Assembly (NCBI GenBank): GCA_020073375.1
Contig: JAIQFG010000005.1
Coordinates: 37,757-101,756 of the forward strand
DNA length: 64,000 bases
From: Terriglobia bacterium
GTDB taxonomy: Bacteria; Acidobacteriota; Terriglobia; Acidiferrales; UBA7541
Direction: 5' to 3'
This document shows positions 45,518 through 54,398 of the stretch, in pieces (position 1 is the stretch's first letter; every line of letters starts with the position of its first letter). Position numbers and translations under genes: made by a program. The notes under the pieces are model-generated. The model was not told where the DNA came from, ran no database searches, and saw only the letters and a list, made by a program, of their open reading frames with translations.

Positions 45518-47605
45518 ATGCGTCGCAACTGGAATCGAAGCGGCTGGCTGGCTTTGGCGGCAGTCTTAATTCTGGGAATATCGGGTTGCGGCAAGCCCGC
45601 CCAAACGCAAGTGGATGACGCCGCCTTGCGCGACGCCGATTCCGATACGGCCGACTGGATCACGTACGGCCGCACGTATTCCGAGCAGCGCTTCAGCCCG
45701 CTCAAACAGGTGGACGAGCAAAGCGTCGGAAAACTGGGCCTGGCGTGGTCCAAGGATTTTCCGGAAATTCGCGCCTATGAAGCGACGCCGCTGGTGAAGG
45801 ACGGCGTACTGTACACCACCGGCGCGTGGAGCATCGTCTGGGCGCTCGACGCGAAGACCGGCGCGCAGCTTTGGACCTACGATCCCAAGGTGCCGAGAGA
45901 TCACGGAAAATATGTGTGCTGCGACGTGGTGAACCGCGGCGTGGCACTTTACAAGGGCCGCGTTTATCTGGGAACGCTCGACGGGCGGCTGATCGGTCTC
46001 GACGCGAAGACCGGCGCGCCCGTCTGGGACGTGCAGACCACACCCAAGGACGGCCCGTACGCTATTACCGGCGCGCCGATCATCGTGAAGGGCCGCGTGG
46101 TGATCGGCAATGCGGGGTCGGAATATGCCGTTCGCGGATTCCTCTCCGCCTACGATGCCGATACCGGCAAGTTGGCGTGGAAAACATACACCGTGCCGGG
46201 CGATCCCTCGCAGCCTGGCGAATCAGAAGCACTGAAGAATGCCGCGAAAACCTGGACCGGCGAGTGGTGGAAGCTCGGCGGCGGCGGAAGTCCGTGGAGC
46301 AGTATCGTGTACGACCCCGACCTCGATCTGGTTTACTTCGGGACGGGCAACGCCGCTCCCTGGTACGACCAATCGCGCGGCAAGGGCGACAATCAATGGG
46401 TCGCTTCGATCCTTGCGCTCAAAGGCGACACGGGCGAGCAGGCATGGGGCTATCAAACGACGCCGGGCGACAACTGGGATTACGACTCGACGCAGCCGCT
46501 ACTGCTCGCGAACCTGAAAATCGACGGCCGCGACCGCCGCGTGATCATGCAGGCGAACAAGAACGGATTTTTCTACGTGATCGACCGCGAAAATGGCGCG
46601 TTCATCTCGGGCACGCCGTACACCGACGTGAACTGGGCCACCGGCATCGATGCCAATGGGCGGCCCATGGAAAACGCGGCGATCCGCGCGATGAAGGACG
46701 CTACCATCGTGCGCCCGGCTTCCGAGGGCGCGCACAACTGGCACCCTATTTCGTTCAATCCGCAGACCGGACTTGTGTACCTGGCCGTGCTCAACAGCGC
46801 GTCTCTTCACGCGACACCTAAGGACTTGAAATTCAATCCGCACGACCAGGTTACCGGCGTCGACCGCGCCTACCACGGCCCGGTGATGGATAAATATGCG
46901 AAGGAGACGGCGTCCGGGACACTGTTGGCGTGGGACCCGGTGGCGCGCAAGGAAGTGTGGCACGCCGACCAACCATTCCCCAAGAGTGGCGGCACGCTGA
47001 CCACGGCCGGCAACCTGGTCTTCCAGGGCCGCGCCGACGGAAAATTTGAAGCCTACCGCGCGACCGACGGCAAGCCGCTGTGGGAGTTCGACACCGGCGT
47101 CGGAGTGGTCGCCGGACCCATGACGTATTCGCTCGACGGAACGCAATACGTTGCCGTGATGTCCGGATGGGGCGGACCGACCGTTTTGAACAATCGCCCA
47201 ATCGGCAAAGGCAAGATGGGACGCGGCCGGCTTACGGTTTACACGCTGGGAGCCACCGGAAAAGTGGAAATCGTCGATCTGCCCGTTCCGCCAATTCCGA
47301 TGCCGACGTTCAAGCTGGCCGTGACGCCCGCGCAAGTGAAAGACGGAGCGAAACTGTTCGCCACATATTGCGCGCGCTGCCACGGAGCCAACGTCGTCAG
47401 CGGCGGAGAGGTGCCGGACCTGCGGCGCTCGGCCGAATCCACGCACAAGAGTTTTCAGGATATTGTGCGCGGCGGCGTGCTGCATGAATTCGGCATGGCG
47501 TCGTTCGCGGAAGATTTGACGGCGGAGCAGGTGAAATCGATTGAGGGGTATGTGCTCAGCCGTGCGAAGGAATCGGCGATGGCGGAGGCAAAGGCGAAAC
47601 ACTAA
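45518..47605 (+). CDS. PQQ-dependent quinohaemoprotein alcohol dehydrogenase, probable lanthanide type
   Basis: 695 residues. The signal peptide has a lipobox-like ILGISGC. An eight-bladed PQQ propeller follows with W-motif repeats (LWTYDPKVPRD, LDAKTGAPVWDVQT, LAWDPVARKEVWHADQPFP) and the vicinal disulfide C134-C135 (KYVCCDVV). The catalytic Asp is D321 in GDNWDYDST with a second Asp, D323, two residues on; in characterised enzymes of this family the D-x-D pattern marks lanthanide dependence. A C-terminal cytochrome c domain carries C618-A-R-C-H622. It oxidises an alcohol in the periplasm and passes electrons to its own haem. The substrate is unknown. Confidence 0.93.
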   Translation: MRRNWNRSGWLALAAVLILGISGCGKPAQTQVDDAALRDADSDTADWITYGRTYSEQRFSPLKQVDEQSVGKLGLAWSKDFPEIRAYEATPLVKDGVLYTTGAWSIVWALDAKTGAQLWTYDPKVPRDHGKYVCCDVVNRGVALYKGRVYLGTLDGRLIGLDAKTGAPVWDVQTTPKDGPYAITGAPIIVKGRVVIGNAGSEYAVRGFLSAYDADTGKLAWKTYTVPGDPSQPGESEALKNAAKTWTGEWWKLGGGGSPWSSIVYDPDLDLVYFGTGNAAPWYDQSRGKGDNQWVASILALKGDTGEQAWGYQTTPGDNWDYDSTQPLLLANLKIDGRDRRVIMQANKNGFFYVIDRENGAFISGTPYTDVNWATGIDANGRPMENAAIRAMKDATIVRPASEGAHNWHPISFNPQTGLVYLAVLNSASLHATPKDLKFNPHDQVTGVDRAYHGPVMDKYAKETASGTLLAWDPVARKEVWHADQPFPKSGGTLTTAGNLVFQGRADGKFEAYRATDGKPLWEFDTGVGVVAGPMTYSLDGTQYVAVMSGWGGPTVLNNRPIGKGKMGRGRLTVYTLGATGKVEIVDLPVPPIPMPTFKLAVTPAQVKDGAKLFATYCARCHGANVVSGGEVPDLRRSAESTHKSFQDIVRGGVLHEFGMASFAEDLTAEQVKSIEGYVLSRAKESAMAEAKAKH

Positions 47606-47643
47606 GGAGTGGCGGATGTTTTCGGATTGCAGTGGGCTCTAAA

Positions 47644-47909
47644 CCCCGCCCTTCTTGAGGGCGAAGTGGTCGAGTATTTGTGCGAATTTATTGCATTGAT
47701 ACAAGCCAGTACAGTACGAGCGCCGCCAAAACAATTACGGACCAAAGCACAATAGATAACCAATTAGTCTTTGAGCCCGGAGGGAGACTATAGTGACGAA
47801 CCACCTCTGAAACTAGTTCGTCCTCTCTTTGACGCAGCCTCATTCGTTGTTTCCGTGAGAACATTTCCACCTGCCGGGTGCCACGTTCTTGATCTTGAGA
47901 AGGGCGGGG
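47644..47909. repeat. 266-bp segment bounded by 12-bp inverted repeats
   Basis: CCCCGCCCTTCT (47644-47655) and its exact inverse AGAAGGGCGGGG (47898-47909) bracket a low-GC stretch with one small minus-strand ORF. The internal DNA is clearly AT-richer than the flanks. It could be a miniature mobile element or small cassette. No target-site duplication is obvious. Confidence 0.5.
47688..47864 (-). CDS. Small single-pass membrane protein (possible)
   Basis: 58 residues. A highly charged N-terminal half (MFSRKQRMRLRQREDELVSE) is followed by a strong transmembrane helix (WLSIVLWSVIVLAALVLYWL). AGGTGG precedes the ATG at 47862-47864 by 4 bases. The layout (charged cytoplasmic segment plus C-terminal helix) is typical of real small membrane proteins. 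No family recognised. It is the sole ORF inside the inverted-repeat-bounded segment. Confidence 0.45.
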   Translation of the reverse strand: MFSRKQRMRLRQREDELVSEVVRHYSLPPGSKTNWLSIVLWSVIVLAALVLYWLVSMQ

Positions 47910-47936
47910 CCTTCGTCGGTGTCATCATCACCTGAC

Positions 47937-49427
47937 CTAGAACTTCCGCGAGTGTTCCTCTCCCCAGCGTTCGATGACGACTTTTTTATCCGTATAGAAC
48001 TCGATCGCATCGCGTCCCTGCGCGTGCATGTCGCCGAAGAAGCTGCCTTTCCAGCCGGTGAAGGGGAAATAGGCCATGGGGGCGGCGACGCCGATGTTGA
48101 TGCCGATGTTGCCGGCGGGGGCTTCGTAGCGGAAACGGCGCGCGGCCGAGCCGCTGGAGGTGAACAGCGAGGCCTGGTTGCCGTAGGGGCTGCGCTCGAG
48201 GAAGTCGATGGCTTCGTCCAGATTTCGCGCGTGGATCAGGCTGAGCACGGGGCCGAAGATTTCCGTGTCGGTCAGCTCGCTCGTCGAAGGGACGCCGTCG
48301 AGGATCGTGGGCTTTACGAAATTTCCGGATTCGAGTTTGGGGATTTTGGCGTTGCGGCCGTCGAGAATGACCTTTGCGCCTTCTTTTTCGCCGGTGGCGA
48401 TCAGCAATTCGATGCGCGTCCGGCTTTGCGCGGTGATCACCGGGCCCATCTGGACGCCTTCATCGAGACCATTGCCCACTTTCAGCGATGCGGCAAGCTG
48501 GGTGATGGAATCGCGGAAAACGCTTTGCGCTTCGCCGATGGTGACGGCGACCGAAACGGCGAGGCAGCGTTGCCCGGCGCAGCCGAAGGCGCTATCGCCG
48601 ATAATTTGCGTGGCCATTTTCATGTCGGCATCGGGCAGGACGATGACGTGATTTTTCGCGCCGCCCTGGCACTGGGCGCGCTTGCCGTTGGCTCCGGCGC
48701 GCGCGTACACGTATTTTGCGATGGGCGTGGAGCCGACAAAGCTGACGGCGCGGACTTTCGGGTGGTCGAGCAGCGCGTCCACCACGTCCTTGCCGCCGTT
48801 CACCAGGTTGACGACGCCCTTGGGCAATCCGATCTGCTCGAGCAGCTCGAAGACGCGCATCATGGTGAGCGGCACGCGCTCGGACGGTTTTAATACAAAC
48901 GTGTTGCCTGTGGCGATCGCGTAGGGCAGGAACCAGAATGGGATCATGCCGGGGAAATTAAACGGCGTGATCGCGGCCACCACGCCGAGCGGCTGGCGGA
49001 TCATCATTTCGTCGATGCCGCGCGCAACGTCCTCGAGGTTATAACCCTGCATCATCGTGGGAATCCCGCAGGCCACTTCCACGTTTTCGATGGCTCGGCG
49101 AAGTTCGCCCTTGCTTTCGCCAAACGTCTTGCCGTTTTCCAGCGTGATGATGCGGGCGAGTTCGTCCAGGTGATCTTCGAGCAGCATTTTCAGTTTGAAG
49201 AGCGGCTGGATGCGGTCCTCGGCGGGCGTGCGGCGCCAGATGCGGAAGGCGGCCGCGGCGGCTTCGACCGCGGCGGCGACTTCGGCGGCGGAGGTCATCG
49301 GCGTTTGCGCGATGGTTTCGGTGGTGGCGGGATTGATGACGTCGCGCCATTCGGCGGATTTTGGTTCCACCCAGGCGCCGTCAACGTAATTCAAAACTTT
49401 GGTGCGAGTCGCGGTGGCTTCGGCCAT
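47937..49427 (-). CDS. mmsA: Methylmalonate-semialdehyde dehydrogenase (CoA-acylating)
   Basis: 496 residues from the ATG at 49425-49427, behind GAGGAAAG. Aldehyde dehydrogenase superfamily member of the MmsA subgroup: [56 protein letters not shown], and the catalytic Cys in [12 protein letters not shown]. It oxidatively decarboxylates (methyl)malonate semialdehyde to propionyl- or acetyl-CoA in valine and inositol catabolism. Product propionyl-CoA fits the prpB/prpD genes 2-4 kb upstream. Confidence 0.93.
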   Translation of the reverse strand: MAEATATRTKVLNYVDGAWVEPKSAEWRDVINPATTETIAQTPMTSAAEVAAAVEAAAAAFRIWRRTPAEDRIQPLFKLKMLLEDHLDELARIITLENGKTFGESKGELRRAIENVEVACGIPTMMQGYNLEDVARGIDEMMIRQPLGVVAAITPFNFPGMIPFWFLPYAIATGNTFVLKPSERVPLTMMRVFELLEQIGLPKGVVNLVNGGKDVVDALLDHPKVRAVSFVGSTPIAKYVYARAGANGKRAQCQGGAKNHVIVLPDADMKMATQIIGDSAFGCAGQRCLAVSVAVTIGEAQSVFRDSITQLAASLKVGNGLDEGVQMGPVITAQSRTRIELLIATGEKEGAKVILDGRNAKIPKLESGNFVKPTILDGVPSTSELTDTEIFGPVLSLIHARNLDEAIDFLERSPYGNQASLFTSSGSAARRFRYEAPAGNIGINIGVAAPMAYFPFTGWKGSFFGDMHAQGRDAIEFYTDKKVVIERWGEEHSRKF

Positions 49428-49633
49428 GACTTTCCTCAATTCAGGCGCCGCCGGCAAACCCTGTTTGGCGGCCCTGTGCGATTTGAATTCGACGTATAGC
49501 AAAACCCACGGGGAAGAAATGCGTCAGAAGCAACGGCCGGGCCAAATGCCACAGTGCCTGCGGATTGCGTCTCGGGACCCGTGCAAAAAGCTACACTGAA
49601 AACATAATCCAGCAGCGCGGTTATTGCAACCGC

Positions 49634-49712
49634 CAGTAGGACAGGCTTCAGCCTGTCGAGTTTGTTGCGGGGCTGCAATCGCAAAACCGACAGGCTGAAG
49701 CCTGTCCTACTG
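49634..49712. repeat. Long imperfect palindrome (family member E)
   Basis: The left arm (49634-49663) begins CAGTAGGACAGGCTTCAGCC and the right arm (49683-49712) ends GCTGAAGCCTGTCCTACTG, with a 19-bp centre. The arms are almost perfectly complementary over 30 bp. It ends 4 bp before the MFS stop codon. Confidence 0.88.
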
Positions 49713-49715
49713 GAT

Positions 49716-51098
49716 TCAATGCGAAATTTCCTCGAGCGACAGATTGTTGGTCTTCGGACCGAAAATGCCGACCGAGAGGATGACCACCAGCATGCTGCCG
49801 GCGATGAAGGCGAACACGCCCCGGGTGCCGAAATTTTCCAGGAAGAAGGCGATCATGAAACTGGTGAACATGGTGGAAAGTCGGCTCCAGGAATAAACGA
49901 AGCCGATGGCGCGGGCGCGGATGCGCGTGGGGTACAGCTCGGCCTGGTAAGCGTGGAAGGAATACGAGAGGAGATTATTGGAAAACGTGATCAGCATTCC
50001 GAACATGATCAGCGAGGTGGTCGCCGTTTGCCGCGCAAAGAGCAGGCCGAACGTGGCCGTGCCGATGGCGGCGGTCACGATCTGCCACTTGCGCTCGTAG
50101 CCGTCCGCGAAAAACATGAATAGCAATGGCGCAACAGGGTAGACCACGGCGATGACGGTGGAGTAGAGCAGGCTGTTGGTGATGTTCGCGCCCTTCGAGG
50201 CCATGATCGCCGGGACCCAATTTCCGAAACCGTAAAAGGCGATTGTCTGGAAAAAATTAAACACGACCAGCATGGCGGTGCGCCCGCCGTAGGGCGGCGC
50301 CCATATCTCGGAGAACGTTCCCGCGCCGTGCAATTCCGCGGGGCCCGGCAGCGGCTCGGAGAGCGGCTTGCCGGTCTCGGCCACGACACTGGCTTCGATC
50401 AGGGCAATGGCTTCGCCGGCCTCTTCAAATCTGCCTTGCTGCGCCAGCCAGCGCGGGGATTCGGGAATTTTGCGGCGGATGAACCAGACGGCGATTGCGC
50501 CCAGCGCGCCAAGAAAAACCACCCAGCGCCACCCCGTCACGCCCAGCGGAGACCGGGGGACAAGCAGGTACGAGGCCAGCGCGACGCTCGGAATGGCCGT
50601 GAACTGGACGGATTGATTGAGCGCGAAGGCGCGGCCGCGGATGCGCCGGGGCGCGAACTCGGAAATGTAGGCGTCGATGGTCACAATCTCGACGCCGATG
50701 CCCAGGCCGGAAATGAAACGCCAGACGTCGACGCCCACGTTGGTGTGCTGCACGCCCATGGCGACGTTCGCCACCGTGTACCAGAGCATTGAGTACGTAA
50801 AAATGGTGCGGCGCCCGAATTTGTCCGCGACCGAGCCCAACAGGATCGTTCCGGCAAAAAGTCCGGCGAATGTGGCGGCGGCGAACGTGGCCTGATCGGT
50901 GAGGCCGAACAATCCCTTGGCGCCCACTCGAAAAATTCCGCTGGATATCAGGCCGGGGCTCACGTACGCGGTTTGAAACAGATCGTACATTTCAAAAAAT
51001 GCGCCGAGCGAGAGCAGGACGACCAGGCGCCAGACGGTCCAGCAGGCCGGCAGACGGTCGATGCGCGCCGTAATTTCGCCTGCGCTGTTTCCGGCCAT
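49716..51098 (-). CDS. MFS transporter
   Basis: 460 residues with about 12 predicted transmembrane helices. The major facilitator signature between helices 2 and 3 is visible (GSVADKFGRRTIF), plus RRIRGRAFALNQSVQF and PESPRWLAQQGRFEEAGEAIA (sugar/organic-acid porter-like) in the central loop, and LYPTRIRARAIGF near helix 10-11. Such proteins import sugars or aromatic/organic acids by proton symport; the substrate is not determinable. Neighbouring catabolic genes suggest an organic acid (inference). Confidence 0.88.
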   Translation of the reverse strand: MAGNSAGEITARIDRLPACWTVWRLVVLLSLGAFFEMYDLFQTAYVSPGLISSGIFRVGAKGLFGLTDQATFAAATFAGLFAGTILLGSVADKFGRRTIFTYSMLWYTVANVAMGVQHTNVGVDVWRFISGLGIGVEIVTIDAYISEFAPRRIRGRAFALNQSVQFTAIPSVALASYLLVPRSPLGVTGWRWVVFLGALGAIAVWFIRRKIPESPRWLAQQGRFEEAGEAIALIEASVVAETGKPLSEPLPGPAELHGAGTFSEIWAPPYGGRTAMLVVFNFFQTIAFYGFGNWVPAIMASKGANITNSLLYSTVIAVVYPVAPLLFMFFADGYERKWQIVTAAIGTATFGLLFARQTATTSLIMFGMLITFSNNLLSYSFHAYQAELYPTRIRARAIGFVYSWSRLSTMFTSFMIAFFLENFGTRGVFAFIAGSMLVVILSVGIFGPKTNNLSLEEISH

Positions 51099-51241
51099 TC
51101 GCTGCCTCCACGGGTGTTGCGGGGTGTTTCTAGTGCTGGTTCAATTTCCGTGACGCCACGGGTTATTCCACGATTTCACGTACGGCGATCTATCCGGCCG
51201 GAAAATTGAGCCGTTCTTTCGCGCCAACGGCGCGGAGGTGA

Positions 51242-51398
51242 CTAGCCCGGGGCAACGCCCCGGGTATCGCGGTCAACCATCGCGACCCGCCCTGAAAGGG
51301 CGGAGGTCCCTTGCGCCCTTTCAGGGCGCACCCTCGATGGTGGAATTCGCGACCCAGGGCGTTGCCCTGGGCTAGCCAACTCTGGCGCTTTCAGCGCC
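51242..51398. repeat. Nested composite palindrome block
   Basis: An outer pair CTAGCCCGGGGCAACGCCC (from 51243) and its near-inverse GGGCGTTGCCCTGGGCTAG (ending 51375) enclose an inner pair CGCCCTGAAAGGGCG and GCGCCCTTTCAGGGCGC. A separate dyad TGGCGCTTTCAGCGCCA follows (about 51383-51399). The whole 387-bp gap between the MFS and prpD genes holds no ORF. Transcripts would form a multi-arm hairpin. Confidence 0.8.
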
Positions 51399-51485
51399 AG
51401 AAGAAGGCCGCACCATTGAACCTCGCGAAAATCGCCAAAAAATATTTTCCTCCGCGCTGCGCCTAAACTTTTTCCTCCGGGGCAT

Positions 51486-52985
51486 TTAGAAAATTCCCGG
51501 GCGGCCTCTCACGATCTTGTTTCCCGGCATGGCGACATTTAGCTGGCGCAGTTCGGTGGCCTGCAATTCCGGGAGGCCCTGCGCCAGGTCCAGAAATCGC
51601 CGCGATTCCTCGGGGGAAATCAGGCCCTCGGTGAGCGTTTGAAATTTGCGGATGTAGTCGGCGCGGCGGAAGGGTTTCGCGCCCAGCGGGTGCGCATTGG
51701 CCACGGCCAATTCGTCTTCTAGCCGCGAGCCGTCCTTAAAAAATATTTCGACTCGTCCGCCGAAAGCTTTTTTCGCGGGATCGGTCTCGTGATAGCGGCG
51801 CGTCCACTCGGGATCTTCGCGGGTTTCGATCGTGCGCCAGAGGCGGACGGTGTCCGGGCGCGCCGCGCGCTCTTTCGTGTAGCTATCGACGTGATGCCAG
51901 CGGCCATCCTGCAGGGACACGGCGAAAATGTACATGATCGAATGGTCGAGCGTTTCGCGACTCGCGCCTGGGTCGACTTTTTGCGGGTCGGCTGCGCCCG
52001 TACCGATGACGCTGTGCGTGTGGTGGCTGGTGTGAATTACGATTTTTTCGATTTGTGAAAAGTCGCTGATCTGATTTCTCATGCGGAAGGCGAGATCGAT
52101 CAGAGCCTGGGCCTGGTATTCGGCGCTATGTTCCTTGGTGAAACTTTCCAGGATGGCGCGCTTGGGCTCGCCCGGTTCGGGAAGCGGCACGTGGTATTCC
52201 GCCTCCGGTCCATCGAGCAGCCAGGCGATGACGCCGTCTTCTCCCTCGTAAATCGGGCTGGGGGAATTTTCGCCGCGCATGGCGCGATCGACGGTCTCAA
52301 CGGCCAGTTTGCCCGCGTGCGCCGGAGCGAACGCTTTCCAGCTGCTGATCTCGCCTTTACGCGACTGTCGCGTGGTGCAGCTGACGTGAACGGCCTGCTG
52401 CACGGCCTGATAAATTATATCCACGGGCAAGCCGAGCATTGCGCCAATTCCTGCTGCTTGCGCGGGGCACAGGTGGGCGATGTGGTCGATGCGATGCTTG
52501 TGCAGGCAGATGGCTTTCACGAGATTGATATGGATTTCGTATGCGGCGGCGATTCCGCGCAATACATCCTTGCCCGTGCGATGCTTGTGCTGGGCGACCG
52601 CGACGATGGGCGGGATGTTGTCTCCGGGATGGGAATATTCCGCGGCCAGAAAGGCGTCATGCATATCGAGTTCGCGGACGGCCGTCCCGTTGGCCCAGGC
52701 GGCCCATTCAGGGCTGCAATGTATTTCCAGGGGCGCCCCGAAAATGGTTGCGCCGGCGGCGTGCGGGTGCGCCAGGGCCATCTGGCGAGCCGTTGCAACG
52801 GGATGCCGATTGATCGCGGCGATGGCCACGGAGGCGTTGTCAATGAGGCGATCGATCACCGTCTCGGCGACGTCATGCTCGATCGCGACATCGTCGGCCG
52901 CAACGGCCGCGATTTTCCAGGCCAGCTGTTCCTCGCGCGGAAGCTGCTCCGCGGAAGGATGAACCTTCACGGAATGAATTTTCAT
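51486..52985 (-). CDS. prpD: MmgE/PrpD family protein, 2-methylcitrate dehydratase-like
   Basis: 499 residues, the family length. Signatures: [34 protein letters not shown] near the active site, [39 protein letters not shown], and [15 protein letters not shown]. PrpD dehydrates 2-methylcitrate to 2-methyl-cis-aconitate in propionate catabolism; MmgE homologues share the fold. It follows prpB by 14 bp in the same direction, which supports PrpD. No methylcitrate synthase gene is in the window. Confidence 0.9.
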   Translation of the reverse strand: MKIHSVKVHPSAEQLPREEQLAWKIAAVAADDVAIEHDVAETVIDRLIDNASVAIAAINRHPVATARQMALAHPHAAGATIFGAPLEIHCSPEWAAWANGTAVRELDMHDAFLAAEYSHPGDNIPPIVAVAQHKHRTGKDVLRGIAAAYEIHINLVKAICLHKHRIDHIAHLCPAQAAGIGAMLGLPVDIIYQAVQQAVHVSCTTRQSRKGEISSWKAFAPAHAGKLAVETVDRAMRGENSPSPIYEGEDGVIAWLLDGPEAEYHVPLPEPGEPKRAILESFTKEHSAEYQAQALIDLAFRMRNQISDFSQIEKIVIHTSHHTHSVIGTGAADPQKVDPGASRETLDHSIMYIFAVSLQDGRWHHVDSYTKERAARPDTVRLWRTIETREDPEWTRRYHETDPAKKAFGGRVEIFFKDGSRLEDELAVANAHPLGAKPFRRADYIRKFQTLTEGLISPEESRRFLDLAQGLPELQATELRQLNVAMPGNKIVRGRPGIF

Positions 52986-52999
52986 GTTGGGCGTGAAAC

Positions 53000-53875
53000 T
53001 TATTTGCGTTCCGTGTACTTGCGTTCCAATTCATCGAACATCGGCTTTTTCACGAGCCGCTGGCGCTCGGAGAAATTTGCCACCATTCCACTCGCTTCGT
53101 CCATGCGGCCGCTTGCCTTGAGATGTTTCAGGGCCGCCGTCATGCCTGCAAGTGCGCCTTGCAGCGCGACGTTAGCGTAGAGCACCAGACTAAAACCCAT
53201 CCCGGCCAATTCTTCCTGGGCCATGACCGGCGTCTTTCCCCCAACGACCACGTTTACAAGCTGGGGCACCGAAAGCCGCCGCGGAATTTCGCGAAGCTGG
53301 TCCGCGTTTTTCGGAGCCTCGACGAACGTGACGTCGGCGCCGGCCTCAATGTAGCGCCCGGCGCGCTCGATGGCGGCGTCGAAGCTTTCCACGGCCAGCG
53401 CGTCCGTGCGGGCAATGATCAGCAGGTCGCGGCTCGCGCGCGCGTCCACGGCGGCTTTGATTTTCCCGGACATTTCTTCCGCTGAAATTACGGATTTATT
53501 TTCAAAGTGCCCGCACTTCTTGGGCATGGTCTGGTCTTCGATCTGAATGGCGTCGGCCCCAGCGCGTTCCAGCACGCGCACGGTGTGCCGGACGTTCAGG
53601 GCATTGCCGAAACCGGTGTCCGCGTCGACCAGGACGGGGATGTCCACAGCCTCGCGAATCGCGGCCGTATGCTGCGTGATTTCGGTCAGGCTCACAAACC
53701 CAAGGTCCGGCAAGCCCCAAAACGCGTTCGTGACGCCCGCGCCGCTGACGTACACCGCTTCAAAACCCAGATCCTCGATGACTCGCGCGGCGAGGGCATT
53801 GCTTGCACCCGGCACAAGCATTCCGCGCCGTTCGGCGAGCTTGGCGCGCAAGATTTTTCCGGTTTCGGCAGTCAA
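53000..53875 (-). CDS. prpB: Methylisocitrate lyase / isocitrate lyase-PEP mutase family
   Basis: 291 residues from a TTG at 53873-53875, which has GAGGG at 6-base spacing; a longer GTG start at 53917 is less likely. TIM-barrel motifs: [65 protein letters not shown] with the catalytic Cys of KKCGH, and [19 protein letters not shown]. Cleaves 2-methylisocitrate to pyruvate and succinate. Cotranscribed with prpD. Confidence 0.92.
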   Translation of the reverse strand: MTAETGKILRAKLAERRGMLVPGASNALAARVIEDLGFEAVYVSGAGVTNAFWGLPDLGFVSLTEITQHTAAIREAVDIPVLVDADTGFGNALNVRHTVRVLERAGADAIQIEDQTMPKKCGHFENKSVISAEEMSGKIKAAVDARASRDLLIIARTDALAVESFDAAIERAGRYIEAGADVTFVEAPKNADQLREIPRRLSVPQLVNVVVGGKTPVMAQEELAGMGFSLVLYANVALQGALAGMTAALKHLKASGRMDEASGMVANFSERQRLVKKPMFDELERKYTERK

Positions 53876-54338
53876 TGCAACCCTCTTGGGATGGAATTGT
53901 GCGCGACTACAGTACACCCACTCTGGAACATCTTAGGGGTGAAATTTGGGGGCGCTGGGCATTCGTAGCACAGCCACTCTTGGCTGTGTGTTTTTTGCGA
54001 TCGCCGGGGAATCGCCTAATTGGCAACGGCCTACAAACCCACACAGCCAGCCCCTCGAAGGGGCTCGGGATAAAGAGTGAATGTGCTACCAACTTCTTCG
54101 TGCCTCGACGGGTGTTGCCAAAGCGCCGCATTGCTCTCCTCATGAGGAAGGGGTCGCAATCCCCATGCGAATAATCACGTCAGTGCAGGCAACCCCGGAA
54201 CTCAACCGCAATTCTTAATATCTGCCAGTCAAGGGTGGGTTTCCGTTCAAACGCCATTGCCGGGCCGGCTCAGGCACGCAAAATCCTGCACATAGGCGAT
54301 AACTTCCAGCGGGCGTGCGATTTGCAAGCATTCCTTGA
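53876..54338. other. Intergenic region with a palindromic repeat
   Basis: About 460 bp between divergent prpB and the GWxTD gene. A palindrome spans 53964-54090: left arm CGTAGCACAGCCACTCTTGG, right arms CACACAGCCAG and GAGTGAATGTGCTAC, with an inner CCCCTCGAAGGGG dyad. No ORF is convincing. The left part should contain the prpB promoter, which was not found. Confidence 0.5.
53964..54090. repeat. Divergent long palindrome
   Basis: Arms CGTAGCACAGCCACTCTTGG...GTGTG and CACACAGCC...GAGTGAATGTGCTAC are complementary, interrupted by a small CCCCTCGAAGGGG hairpin. Same architecture as the AGTAGGACAGG family but different sequence, suggesting relaxed sequence and conserved structure. Confidence 0.6.
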
Positions 54339-54367
54339 TTGACGGGGGAAATACAGGGGGATAGAAT
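54339..54367 (+). promoter_or_regulatory. Sigma-70-type promoter for the GWxTD gene
   Basis: TTGACG (54339-54344), a 17-bp spacer, then TAGAAT (54362-54367). The predicted start, about 54374, places the true start codon at 54399 rather than at the upstream TTG or ATG. Confidence 0.7.
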
Positions 54368-54398
54368 CATGCTTCCGAATCAGGGGCGAGGTACCAAT

